DNA of 64,000 nucleotides from Coriolopsis trogii (Eukaryota; Basidiomycota; Agaricomycetes; Polyporales; Polyporaceae), in the NCBI GenBank assembly GCA_020543525.1, contig JAHYIO010000008.1, forward strand, positions 1,072,348-1,136,347, written 5' to 3'. Numbering within the stretch: position 1 is the first letter of the stretch; each line of letters opens with the position of its first letter. The position numbers and the translations under genes are program-made. Shown piece after piece: positions 10,637-22,611 of this stretch. The notes under the pieces were generated by a model, which was given only the letters and a program-made list of their open reading frames with translations, was not told the DNA's origin and made no database searches.

Positions 10637-12421
10637 ATGGTCGATATCTTGGTCTTGGGAGCAACAGGTCAGTGAACTTCGATTGGGACCCTCGCGGGCT
10701 TGGACGGAGTCCCGAGACGCTAACGTGTCTTAAGGCTTCACTGGCCGTCTCGTCGTTCGCTACCTCTATACTCACTCACAACGGGCTTCTTTCACTTTCG
10801 CCATTGGTGCCCGATCCCAGTCCAAAGGAGAGGCACTCAAGAAGTCTCTGGGCGTTGACGACAGCGTCAAGCTCGTACTTCTCAACCTTGCAAACTATGA
10901 TGAAATAGAGGCGGCAGTGAAGGAGGCGAAGGTGGTGTTGAACTTGGTCGGCCCATACTGGACATGGGGCACGGACGTCGTCAGGTGAGAGACATTCTTG
11001 TGTGACTGGGCCGTCCAACTTGATGGAAATAATAACAGGGCCTGCGCCGTGCATGGCAAACGGTACGTCGACCTCGCGGGAGAGCCGCACTTCATCAGAA
11101 AGATCTGTGACCGGTGAGTACAAGCGCATTCTCCCCTTCCGTCCGCATGGCTGAGGCCAGCGGACGCATATTTGCAGCTACGACTACCTCGCCACGCAGA
11201 CCGGAGCCATCATTGTGCCTACGTGCGGCTTCGACTCCATCCCGGCCGACATCCTTGTGTTCCTGTCGAACAAGACACTGAAGGATGCCCTCGGCCCTAC
11301 TACTCAGCTCGGACTGTCGCAAACGTTCTACGCGGTGAAGGGCGGCGTCTCTGGCGGAACCTTGAACTCCCTTATCACGAACATTGAGGTCGTCCCCCGG
11401 GTTCGATTGCTCGAGGGAGAAAGAGATTATGCTCTCAGTCAAGGTACGTCACCGCTAAATAGGCAACGACCCGTACCTCATGGTCAATATGCTGAGCGCA
11501 TGTGGAATATCCACGTTGGTGTCACAGTTCGTGGACACCCCAGTCCTCCATTACAGCTCGCCACACCTATTCCGTTTTCGTCTCCGACGCAATATGGCGC
11601 CTTCTGGCCCATGGCCATCACTAACCGAGCCATCGTCCAGCGCACGTTCGGCCTGAATGAGCTGTTGTCAACGAAATCCCATATTCTACTCGGAGTCGAA
11701 GGTTCTTACGATAAGGAGGTTCAAATACGCCCACTGACCTATGGACCACAATTCCGCTATACGGAGTATTTCGTCGTCGGCCGCTCAAAACTCCTGGCAA
11801 CCGCAGTGAGTGTATTGTTGAAGCTGTGGTTTGCAGTCCTCTTTTCGTGCACCCCGGTCAGTCCGTTTTCCGTCTGATGCGCTGCTTATAGCTGAATGTA
11901 TTGCTTTGCTTGGGTAGGTTCGATGGCTGTTCAAAAAACTGGCCCCTAAACCTGGCGAAGGCCCGTCAGAGCAGTGCGTTCGCCCGGTATATGATACCAT
12001 CGATCGCTCACTCATGACTCTTGACGTCCCACAGAGCGATGGAGAATGGCTGGATGGAGGTCACCAATTACACCGAATGTGCAACCTCACCGGGCACATA
12101 TGCAAAGTCTGTTATGCGCGGCCAAGGCGACCCAGGCTATCTGTTGACCGCAGGTACGCCCTTCTGCCCTCTTGCCCTCGCGCATTCCATACTCACACAC
12201 TCGCGCACGCTGTCCGATGCATCACAGCTATGATTGCAGAGAGCGCGCTTGGCCTCGCGCTGGACGATGCGCAGCTCCCGCCCTCGGCAAATATAGGTGG
12301 AATCCTCACGCCTGCGACCGCCCTTGGTGGCGTCCTTGTCACTCTTCTGGAGGCCACGGGTCGCATGCATTTTGAGAGCGAGATCGTTCGGGCGGGCGAA
12401 GAGAGTAGGAAGAGTCGGTGA
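10637..12421 (+). CDS. Saccharopine-dehydrogenase-like oxidoreductase, copy C
   Basis: Third tandem paralog. Exons 10637-10667, 10735-10984, 11039-11113, 11178-11443, 11528-11856, 11918-11973, 12035-12153, 12228-12421. It matches copies A and B in intron position and phase throughout. Blocks seen: MVDILVLGATGFTGR nucleotide-binding loop, VVLNLVGPY, GKRYVDLAGEPHF, CGFDSIPADILVF, VVQRAFGLN-type segment (here IVQRTFGLNE), a hydrophobic segment ATAVSVLLKLWFAVLF, and the C-terminal SALGLALDD block. It appears intact. As with its neighbours, a lipid- or amino-acid-linked oxidoreductase role is an inference from family only. Confidence 0.85.
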
Positions 12422-12757
12422 ACGCGGATCACTGTTTTCCAGCGTGAGGTGCGAGGTGCGAGATAGTGGGTCATGCCAGACTGTCATGGTTCTTATCCTC
12501 TTGACGTCTAGTTCAAGTTGTTGTCCTTGGATGTTGCGTGGCACTGGTGTAGAACGGACTGACATATGACGACGCGGTTTCTCGTGATATGTCAGTGTGC
12601 GATTGTCGTAACATGAGGGAAGTCCGTAAGTCCGCGGAACGCTGACGTTGGGTCGCATGTGGTTTCTTGCGGAGGTCGTGGCAGCGGCAAGGTCGGACCG
12701 AATGGAGCCGGGACGGCCCGGTGTGAGGCAATGTTGTGCGTGAGCGTCCAGGCTCGG

Positions 12758-12990
12758 TATATAAGTTGAATAACTGCCCCACCGCAAAACTAACCTCTTC
12801 AATCATGGTGAGCTCATTACCCATCCTACATGAAACGTACGCGCACTATGTGCTCTGATGATGCTCGACTGTCAGGTCAAGGTGTGAGTTTTTCACTTGT
12901 TATATCCAGGACAATCGATTATGAAGAGACAGTGCGACGATCGTGGGCTGTGGCGGTCGCAATCGGCGCCGAGGAACTCAGGCTGCCCCT
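12758..12990 (+). pseudogene. Possible GAPDH 5'-end fragment with promoter
   Basis: A TATATAAG box (12758-12765) is followed by a pyrimidine-rich leader and an ATG at 12805 that is directly followed by a GTGAGC donor. The intron ends in GTCAG at 12875, and an 8-bp micro-exon (12876-12883) encodes V-K before another GTGAGT donor. An intron right after ATG plus a tiny exon giving M-V-K-V is the layout I know for agaricomycete glyceraldehyde-3-phosphate dehydrogenase genes. Downstream, GTGGGC..TGGC..GGTCGC..ATCGGC around 12943-12970 resembles the GINGFGRIG codons with gaps. After that all similarity stops. I read it as a decayed 5' fragment; another gene with the same micro-exon start is possible. 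Confidence 0.35.
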
Positions 12991-13329
12991 GCATGTCAGT
13001 GCATGATACATGACTTTAGGGTTTTCGCTGCAGCGGAACGCGGGAGCCCGCCAATTGCCGGAGCTTTATCCCCAAGCCAAGCCGCAGACTCTCCGTACGG
13101 CAGCACGGGCATGACGCAAACTAGTTATCCCGTGAGCATGTATGGGCATATGCGGCGATGCCGAACAAATCAACACATTCACCCGTGCATCTGATCGATG
13201 AATGGGCAGAATCTGGGGTTGGCAACACGACGAGGTATATATGTATAAGAGGGACTTGCGGAGAGAGGATTCTAATCCTCACTTTGGGTCCTCGGCCGTT
13301 GCTGCGCGCACGATCACAGAGCTTCTAAA
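12991..13329 (+). promoter_or_regulatory. Promoter region of the DUF1479 gene
   Basis: TATA-like elements TATATA (13236-13241) and TATAAG (13244-13249) lie about 85 bp before the ATG at 13330. An in-frame ATG exists at 13202, upstream of these elements, so I chose 13330 as the start. No gene is visible in the rest of the interval. Confidence 0.4.
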
Positions 13330-15233
13330 CATGTTCCACATAGCGCAGGGCAGGGTCCGTCGCGCTGTGGTCACTGCGGTAGCTCGCTCTACCGTTCGGC
13401 CGTTTGCCCAAGTCGCGAGCAAAGTCCTGGACGCCACGACGGTCACAGAGAAGGAAGAAGGGTCGATCACGGACATATTCCGCACGACTGCAAACGCACC
13501 TCTTCCTCCGCGCTTTGCGGATCTCAAGAAAGAGATGTGCTTGAACAAGGACGCGCTAGTGCAGAGTTGGCGTGAGGTACTAGAGGAATTGGAGGTGGTA
13601 ACGGAGAAGATCGCGCGACGTGGAAGCGAGGTGTGGTTTCCCCTTGCATGTCAGTTATCTGGTTGACACAACCCTCTCAGATGGTGATGCGTGTCTCCTT
13701 TGAGGAGATTCAGCGGGGGCTGTCTGAAGACCAGCTGAACACCTTGAAGGAGACGGGCGTCGTTATTGTCAAGGGTGGAGTGCCAAAAGAAGTAGCTACA
13801 AGCTGGATGCAGTCTCTGCGAGAATACGTGAGGGCGCATAAGGAGAAAGTTGTAGGTGTGTCAATGATTCTCTTCAGTGGGCGTTTGCATTTGCCTAGCT
13901 ATCCAGCTCTTCAGTTCCAAGCCCGGAATGGCTCAGTAACTGACGTTCTGAACAGGCGCGCCTCCAGAGAAGATTGTCTTTTACGAGATCTACAATTCCA
14001 AAGCGCAAATCGCGGCACGCACGCACCCAGCCCTCATCGAGACTCAGAGATACCTGCTCTCGCTCTGGCACGCGTCAGACCCCGGTAGTGCGTTCAGTGC
14101 GCGCACGCCTATCTCCTACTTTGACAGGTTCCGGATTAGGCCCCCTGGGCCCAGTGGCCTGACTCTGGGGCCGCACATTGACGGTGGCAGCATCGAGCGC
14201 TGGGAGGACCCTGGCTTCCGGTCTGTGTGGAGGCGCATCCTCGAGGGTGGAAGCGGGTGGCGGCAGCATGATCCGTTTGACGTCAGCCCTCGACTGAACG
14301 CCGTGACGGACTTGTACAATGCATCGTATGTGTCTGCTCGCTCGATGACGCCGAAGCTTTGACTGAGTTAGAACCCTTTGTTTGTGTAGCAACCAATGTT
14401 CTGTGTTCCGGCCGTGGCAAGGTTGGACAGCGTTGTCGTCTACCGCTCCCGGGGAGGGCACCTTGCGCGTACTGCCCATGCTGTCGCTCGCGACGGCGTA
14501 TATCATTCTGAGGCCTTTCTTCCGCCTGCGACACGAGCTTCCCGCAAACGAGGGCAGACCTTCAGACATCCCCCTCAACGCTGATGCATGGGTACTCGAC
14601 CTGGACGATCCGGACTTCCCTGGGAGCAGGCCGCGGAAGGTCCAGAACGTCACGCCGGAGACGCATCCACATCTGAGACTCGATCGCACGGTCGTCTCGA
14701 TTCCCCGCGTAGAACCAGGCGACCAGGTGTACTGTGAGTTATAAACTCGAGTTTCGAGAGATGGCTTGACGGGATTCGAACAATGCTCTACGTATCACAG
14801 GGCACACCGATCTCGTCCATGCGGTTGAAGCAGAGCATAATGGAACGGAAGACTCGTGCGTGCTTTACATACCCGCCACGCCGCTCACAGAAAGGAAGTG
14901 AGTGCCGCCCGCATAACCCTCTCGATAACCACATAGTTCTGACCTTCTCTAGTGCTGCCTATCTCCGTACTCAACGTGAAACATTCATGCGAGGGCTTCC
15001 TCCACCGTGTGTACGCTTCTCATCCTCCGACTACTTCTTCTGACGCTCGGTGTGGCAGGGACTACCCTCAAGGCCAAGGGGAAGCGTCTTTCGTCGGCCG
15101 TGCGACCCCGGAAGATATCACATGTTCCAATGGGCGACGCAGTCTTGGATTGGAACCTTTCAGTTACAGCTCGTTCGTCAGCGAAGGAGAGCGCAAAGTC
15201 ATAGAGGCGGCCAACAAGATCCTAGCTGTCTGA
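13330..15233 (+). CDS. DUF1479 (YbiU-like) putative Fe(II)/2-oxoglutarate dioxygenase
   Basis: Exons 13330-13630, 13681-13855, 13956-14325, 14390-14733, 14801-14897, 14953-15006, 15059-15233 give about 500 residues, normal for the family. The N terminus is rich in R, A, S and V with few acids, which could be a mitochondrial presequence. Family blocks follow in order: PLPPRFADLKKEM, VVIVKGGVPKEVATSW, KIVFYEIYNSKAQI, ISYFDRFRIRPPGPSG, then GPHIDGGSIERWED with a likely metal-binding H-x-D, DPFDVSPRLNAV, RPWQGWTALS, and WHTDLVHAVE with the likely distal histidine. The reaction is unknown; dioxygenase activity is inferred from the H-x-D..H pattern. It stands between the triplicated oxidoreductases and ELP1. 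Confidence 0.85.
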
Positions 15234-15375
15234 TGGACTGTTGCGGTACGGCTACATACAAATGTTCTGGCCCGCTACTCGTACAACAACGATGATTTCT
15301 GCTTTGATGTCACCCTAGAATGGATATATGTCCGAGGAGCTTCGCGCCCGGCCCATCTGCGCACGCGCGCATGTC

Positions 15376-18300
15376 CTATTTCTTGTTGTCGGGCAGACTC
15401 AACTTCCATACCTGCTGTCCGAGTTCTGGTTTCGGGACGTTGTCGACGGGGTTCACGTTCTTGCGCTTTTCATGCGCTTCCATTCGTGCCGCCCAGCTGT
15501 CTGCACCATGTCCGGAGGCTTCTTCACCTTCCTCGCGCTGCGGAGGCTTCTTCCAGATCTCTTCCACGGCTTCAGTCAGCTCAGTGACGAACTCGCCCAG
15601 CTCTTTCTGCAACGATGCTGCTTCGGCGCGGTGCTCATCGGTGAACTGAAGGAGATGCGGGAGAAGAGCGGTGATATCCCCTACAGGTGCGGACGCGCGA
15701 GGTTATATGTCAGCCCAACCAATCCCGAAGAGAGACGGATCGCGCCTGGGACCGTTACCTTGGGTCGCATTGAAGCGTCCTACAAGCTTCGCGACGGACT
15801 TGAGGAGGTATTCTTCCTCGTCGACTGTGCCCTTGCGGCCGGAGCCCACCTTCCGTTCAAGTTTCCTCTTCGAGCGGGAGCTACGCCTGCAGCAGCGCGC
15901 CCGTCAGTCATCGACACGTCACGCCTGATTATGATCCGGAGGGCCTGCTTACTTGGAAGATGTCTTGGACACAGCCGATGGCGCGACAGTGTACCGGGTG
16001 AACGCTGTGGGGGCCATCGAGATGTCTGTCATGACGTCAACGTTATGCAGGTCCGTGTCTTCCACGCCGTAGAACGCATCTGTCAAGAGCATGCGGACCC
16101 GACGTCGGTCAGGGTACACTTGGAGACATGCATGGAAGCGGCACATACCAGGTTCCTCGACCTTGCGAACACGCAACTCGCGGACCCGGTTCAGCTGCTT
16201 CCGTAGCTGGTCCCGCATCTCGCCTAGTTCCTCTCCTATGCGTGCGCGGCACTCGAGCGCTCCTGGATGCACTATTTCTTCTAGAAGCTCTGGACGGCGG
16301 TGTAAGACGAGCTAATCCCCGAGGGCGATCGTGCGGGTGTCAGCGCTGAGCCTGTGGCGCGGAGGCTATCCAGCAACTTACGACACGACGAGCCTCCGAG
16401 AAGTGGCTCCCTTCCACTAGCGCGATTACCGCCTCTCGCACGTCTTTGGCGTAGTCGAGGAGGACGAGTGATGCTTCCGAAGTTCTCTTCTTCGACGTCA
16501 AGTCCTCTGCGAGGCGCTGTCAAAGTGCCGCATGCGGCGACAGTGGGTAAGTGAGCTTACCTGCGATGCGATACGCCATATCCTTCAAGCCGTCGGCGGA
16601 GACCTCCTGCTGGACGGCAAGCTCGAAGAGCTCCTGCCATTCCAGTGCCTTTTCGTGCGCGATCATTGCCTTCTCAAGTCTGTTTGCCTGACGGAAGACT
16701 AATAACAATGGTGATTATGTGCATATGACGCATGCTTGGGGCTGTATCGTAAAGTAAACTCACCGAAAGCGGCCTCCCTGAATTCGCGCCTCTCGAAGAG
16801 CCAATCGCCGTATATGTCAAGTACGGACTGGCAGAGACGTCACTTAGGAACTGACGTGGCGCACGCAGAGTCCAACCCACCTCGTACTTGTCCGTGCCAT
16901 GCCATATTGAGAGGGCATGGTTGTAGAGGCGATGCTTCTCGACGTAAGCCATGGCTTCGTCGAAGCGCTCGGGGCCTACGTAGAGGGTAAGACATTGCTT
17001 GTATATAGGTTGGGATTGCGGTATGACGTGCCTGCCAGGCTAAGATTCGTCAACGCTTTCTCGTGCCGCTTCAAGTGATCATCTATGCGGAAACGTTGAT
17101 AGTAGTGATCCAGTGACCGCAATTCCCTCAGGAAGGGAAGGTACTCTCTAGGATCCTGATGAGCCCGTCAGCACAAAATCGAAAGTACAATAGTAATGAG
17201 GCGATATGACTGGGGTACCTTCTGTGCGTGTTGCGCAACCGTGAGCACCAGCGAAAAGTCATACATGCCGAGTGCAGTGTCGAACAACCTGTCGGCGTCC
17301 ACCAGGAAAATGATGTATTTGACCGCATCCTCGACGAGATCGGGCTCCGTCTCTGTTATATTAGATGTGCACCTCCAGTCAGGCTCTGTGGAAGGACCAG
17401 GGAACGAGGTACAGACCTCTCAAACGATGCAGGAGCGCGAGACCGGCTTCGTGATCGGGAGGTGTCTTCACAACATGCGCTGTCAGGATCGAGCTGACAT
17501 ACTTCTTCAGATCCTTCCGCTCGAGCTCAGCACGGATACCGTCGCATATCTGCGTGACGAGGTCCGACGGGAGAGTGCTTTGGCTGTGATCCCACTAGCG
17601 ATGAGAAAAGCGTTGCACAAGCACCTGTGGGCATGAACGTACCCAATACTCGTTAAGAACAGGTTTATGTAGTCGACATCGGGAATCTGGTCGACGAACG
17701 CCGGGATACCCTTAAGGAACGCTTCGCGATCGTGCTCAACGAACACGTTGAGGTCGACCCGGTGCTTCCTGCAAGCGGCGAACGCCTTCCCATAGTTCCC
17801 ACTGCGCGCGAACCGGTCAGTAGGTGATCAGATGTCCTATCCTACGACTGTGCGAAATTGACGAGCAACGCACTTGTCGATATCTTGGCGAACAATCTCC
17901 ATGACGAGCGGCCGCGGGTTAATGGTCTCGAGATTTCCGCGAGGCATCTGCAAGACGAGACTCATGTTGCTCGGCACGGCGGTGACGATCCTCGACCCTC
18001 TCTCCACCCTCCGTGTTTCGAATTCTGGCAGTAGCGCGCCCCCCGGTGCCTCAAGAAATTTCTCTAGCGTTTTGAGAGGTGCAAAGTGCGCCAGATGCGC
18101 AGTAGTGGTGTGTATGAGGAACCCCGGGGTAACAGTGAACGAATTGACGTTCGCGGCCAGTGTGCGCGCCGTCTGCCCGTTGGTGACGTGCAGCTTGTTC
18201 GCGTGCGAGAGTCCCATGTAGAGAGGTGTCGAGGTCGTGCCCGCATCGTCACCGTCCGGTGAGTCCATGGTCACAAACGCATGTGCGGTCCAGAGACAGA

Positions 18301-20842
18301 ACTCCGGGAACCGCGCGACTTCGACGGCATCCGTGTTGTCTGCGTCCACTGTGCGCCGTATCCGTTGCATTTGAGTGAAGATGTATGTAGGCAGATGCGT
18401 GCCATAAACATACCTTGACACACCGCCCCATCGGGCCCTTCCCAGAGGATGCCCTGTGCCGGTATCAACCTGCCGTTTTGTCCTGGGAGGATGACCTCAG
18501 TCTCCGTCTTCGTTGCCCCTCGTATCTCGACAACATGGACGACGTCGGCAGTTTGTGTACCCGTGCCCGATGCAAGCACCGCGAGGCGAATCTGGTCCTC
18601 CTGAGTGCTCGGATCGTGGTCGAACACCACCTGACGAAAACATTTTCCTGATGTCTCTGCGATACTCCCGGACCACAGAGACGCGGGGTCGACAATCTTC
18701 CCGCGCCCGGGGCCTAGTCTCGTTTTCAAGTCGAAGACCTCGAGGAGTCCTGGCTCCCACAGCGAGACAAGGAGGTCCCGATGCGCTCCGAACGCTATGT
18801 GAACCGGAGTGGAATTCCTCTTGACTTCGCCATGCGTCGGAACGGAGGGCGCTTCTAGCTCTAGAGTATGCGCAGACATCGGTGGAGGCACGTTTTGTGT
18901 TCGGAACGGAGTCAGTTGCAGATCCGCTGCAGAGCGAGAGGTTAGCAAGAGACATGACATACAAGATCGATGCGCGAACTTACTCCCATCGACTACGGCG
19001 ACTGTGCCGGAGTCCATTGGGGGCTTGCTAGGAGAAACGAATGTGTCCCAAGCATAGGTGTATTGTATGATGTCGGCTGTAGTTAACGATCCGGTCAATG
19101 GAGAAAAACAAACGACAGAATATAACGTACAAGAGGTCGTCAGAATCAAGCGAAGCGCGTCCTCAGGATGCCATTTGACCGTTGTGAAGCGACCACGCTT
19201 CCCATCGCCTGAAGGTGCAACGATCTCTTGCTTGAGATACCTGTCCCTACCTCAGCGTGTGATAGCGCACTATGCACGTATATGCATACCAGTGATAGTT
19301 TCCGGTTGTCCATAATTGTACTACAAGGCGCTGTAAAGATTGGGCTCATCAAGCAAGATGGGGAACGTACCAATATCGACGTCCTCCCTTTCGATCCATA
19401 CACTGAGGACGTTTGAGTCGGAGCTCCACCCTACCTCACGTACCCTATAACCCCATTTCCGCTGTTCGCTCTTCCCGGACTGTTGAGGATCCCATTCTCT
19501 GAGCGTAAACTCTCCGTGTCGGAGACCGTTCCGCTCGAAGAAGACAATGTCATGTCGGCCGTCACGACCTGGTCCCAAACCTGATCCACCTTCAGCTTTC
19601 TGGGCATTCTCGCCGGGAATGTTGCCAAATCTCTGTGTTCCTACGATCAGGTTGCCGGAGGGCCTCCAGGAGAGATTGTGTTCGAGCCCAGGAACCGGCT
19701 CAGCCGTGCTTTGTAGGGCAGCCTCGCGCGAGTACACACGGACTTTGCGATGTGGCCGCGTCTCTGTCTACAGGGGTCCAATAGCTCAGGCGGTTTTGGA
19801 CATGAAACCCCAGTTAGGCGAAGATGGAGCTCACCTCGTTGGCACCCTCGAGTACGCTCACTGTGAAGTATGCGCCGTCACCGCGCCAGCTAACGCGTAC
19901 ACTGCCGTCGTCATCGGGGGACGCTCCGACGGCGTCCAGTGGGACCGAAGATGTCGCGGCTGCTTTCCCAAGCGAGCCGTGAAATTGGGTGTGTTTTGCG
20001 CCCCAGCCGACGTTGATGGGGGCATCTGGTCACATGGATTAGGTTGGCGCACCCCTCTTGTGATTTAACGACCGTGCGTACGGACCTTCACCGAATGTCG
20101 TGGGATGCAATGGGCCCTCTGAAAGAACGTCGAACGTAGATGTCATGACGAGAAGCTTATCTTCACCTGCACATTCAAGTTAATAAAAGGACACCTGTTA
20201 AGCCCGGATATGCAAGATGTGATCCATGTTTACCTGTCACAAGTACCAGTAGAGTGTCGTCCGGGCTCCATGCCACGCCCAGAACGCCGCCCTCAATCGA
20301 GCCAACAACGTCCATCTAACAGAAGAGTGAGCCAATGGTTGTTGTGCGTAGGTAGTGAATCAAGATCACCGCAGGTGTATCGTCGTCCAGAGGGGCGGTC
20401 AAGATGTCGCCCGCTCTAGTTATTACGACAAGGGAGTGCGAGTCCGGGACAACGTGCAGCGACAGGACCTCTGGGTATTCTGCAAAAGCGTTCACACCCT
20501 TTCTAGAGCCAGCAGACCAGGGATTTGTGGCTTGCATGGTGGGTGTATGAAAACTAGTCATCAGGGAGGGCGACCCCTAGACTATGTTGTGAGTTTAAAC
20601 AGAGTTGCGCGAGGAGCATCGTTCACCTCAACTGCTAGGTTAGCTTCTTGAGAAATCTTCCATATCTCCACGCGAGCCTGTCCGTCGTCTGTTCTGTCCC
20701 GGTTCTCTGCAGCAAGCAGAATTGCATTTTGGTCGAGATCTAACGCGACGGCGGTGATACTGTTGAATGGCTCGCCAGAGGACGAAAATTCGGCCTCCGT
20801 TACCGAAGCGCGTATCTGCGAGTATAATGTCAGACTGCGCAT
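15376..20842 (-). CDS. ELP1: Elongator complex subunit ELP1 (IKI3)
   Basis: Scaffold subunit of Elongator, which modifies wobble uridines of tRNAs, mainly in the cytoplasm. The minus strand starts MRSLTLYSQIRASVTEAEF at 20842 and ends with a stop at 15376, giving the usual length of roughly 1,300-1,400 residues over many short exons. Diagnostic blocks: GGVLGVAWSPDDTLLVLVTG and MTSTFDVLSEGPLHPTTFGE in the N-terminal beta-propeller; VSWRGDGAYFTVST; EPVPGLEHNLSWRPSGNLI; DIVFFERNGLRHGEFTL; VQLWTTGNYHWYLKQE, which is characteristic of ELP1; a second propeller; and C-terminal helical repeats containing ANRLEKAMIAHEKALEWQEL. The C-terminal exon ends in an acidic, tryptophan-containing tail. I see no frame damage. 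Individual exon borders were not all resolved. Confidence 0.93.
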
Positions 20843-21212
20843 GATGTGAAGATATAATCGTAGATCATGGAGGTTCGGGACAAGAGTAATAGATTGACTC
20901 CTTTGAGGAGAATTACTTTGGGCGAGGGCGGTTATCTAGATCGACTGGTCACGTGGGCATCCGGTCCGCCTCACCGTCAGCGCTTCCTAGGCGTCGATTT
21001 CCTGACATCGACCGACCGACTCCTTGGTCCGTGTCTTCGCACCGCCCTCAAGGAAAGGAGTACGTCTCGTAGAGGGGTCGAGTTCACTGCTTTTGACGAT
21101 ATACTCAGCTAGTCACAACACTTCTACACAGGAGATACGTGGGCAAGAACTGGCGCCCGAGATTCGTTAATCGTGACGACTACAAACTCGGAACTCAGTA
21201 GACCTATACAAG
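20843..21212. other. Upstream region of ELP1
   Basis: Must contain the minus-strand ELP1 promoter. No other feature was recognised. Confidence 0.4.
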
Positions 21213-22611
21213 TTGTGCGGCCGATATGTGGCTCCGGTAACTCGGTATGTAGTCTGTTTGTTTGGACCTGCGAAGACAGGTTTGGGCTGCTTATCACCTT
21301 CTCGGTTTTTTTCTGACTCCCTTCATTGTCTGAAGCCTATGAAACAGCAAGGGAATAGTGCCCAGAACGATGACTCGGTTCACGATGACGGGACTGCTCC
21401 CCGGGGCCAAAAGAATCTCAACGCATGGACTGGCGCTGGACTGCCAGCCAGCGTCCGCGCGGCCTTACCAGGTTCCGTTATATCACCAATGTATAGAGCG
21501 AGTGGCTCCGTCTCTACGCTACCCTCCACCCGAGGCTCATTTGACGGCATTCCGAGCTTGCCGGCCACTGCTGGACATAACAGCCCAGCACGTCCGACTG
21601 TGGTTGGTTCAGCCGCATCATTGGTGGGTCCGACTATTTGTCTACCGCAGCTGCTCGAAGGCTGATACATGAACGAAGCTGCGTATTCTGAACGGCTCGC
21701 AGGACGCAGCTCCTGTTGAGCATGCGAGATCAGCTGAGACTCAAAGCAGGCCGGAGAGCATGACTCCCAGCATTCTCTGGGGTTATGCCACTCCTTGGAC
21801 CTCCGTCAAAAATAACCAGAGCGCTGCCTCATTGCCTGCCAGGCTATGGCAGTCATCGCCTGAGCACGCGCAAGACACTGGCAAAAAGCGCTCGGGCTTT
21901 GTTCAAGCTGGCACTACCTCAAGGTCAATGAGCGGTGTTGATGCATGGCTAACGGCAGACCAGCACCACATTCCATCTCCCATACCCTACACTGCCCCGG
22001 ACAGCAGTGTAGTCTCCTTGCCAAGCGCGTGGCCTGCACTTCCATCTGCGGAGAAGCCGTTGGCACCGCGTGAAGCTCCGGACTCTATGGTTCCTGTAGG
22101 CAAGGGTAGGACGCAAGACAACGCCCGCAAACTGACTGACGAGACAGGCGCATCAGGCCATGCTGTTCCAGATGATCGATCTAGGAAGCTTAGCAAGCTG
22201 CGCAAGCCCTCGCCGAAGCCCTCGCCGCAGCCTGAGACGACCCCACGCGCCCGTATGCGCTGGTTCACCTCACGAGCAGTGCGTACGAGAGACCTCGCAG
22301 TGGCTTTACTCGTTGCGGCAGACGTCTTATTGACTATCTCATAGGAATCGGCTAACCCGGCGAACTTCTCTCCGAAGCAGTTCGCTACGACACTCGTCAA
22401 CTCGGCCATGAGGACTTCTCATCTCAACGTCCAAGAGGAACATGCCGTCCCCGCCAGGGCCACCTACAACTTCCCACACCCTGACTGGGCAAGGAGACGA
22501 GTCTACGGTACACACAGCCGACATGGAATTCGCTGCGCCCCGTGGTCGATGTACCAACCCGTTTACCTAGTAGTACGCACACCCGTACAAAGTTCTGAGT
22601 TTACACCATAA
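21213..22611 (+). pseudogene. Unknown S/P-rich reading frame, interrupted
   Basis: Not recognised. One frame runs 21213-21665. Directly after its stop a second frame is open from 21673 to a TAG at 22342-22344. The same frame continues past that stop to 22611. The joined product would be about 450 residues, rich in serine, proline and alanine in the first two thirds. A hydrophobic segment DLAVALLVAADVLLTI lies just before the internal stop, followed by NPANFSPKQFATTLVNSAM. A one-base shift plus one stop suggests a decayed gene, but an unrecognised intron could explain the frame change. The antisense strand is also open for 140 codons (21987-22409), so strand choice is uncertain. Confidence 0.25.

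Noticed and set aside
15328..16206. Long 292-codon plus-strand frame
   Set aside because: It lies antisense to ELP1 C-terminal exons, whose family match and splice structure are clear; it has no recognisable content.
21987..22409. 140-codon minus-strand frame
   Set aside because: Antisense to the unknown plus-strand frame; no splice signals or family match. Strand remains uncertain, so it was not annotated separately.
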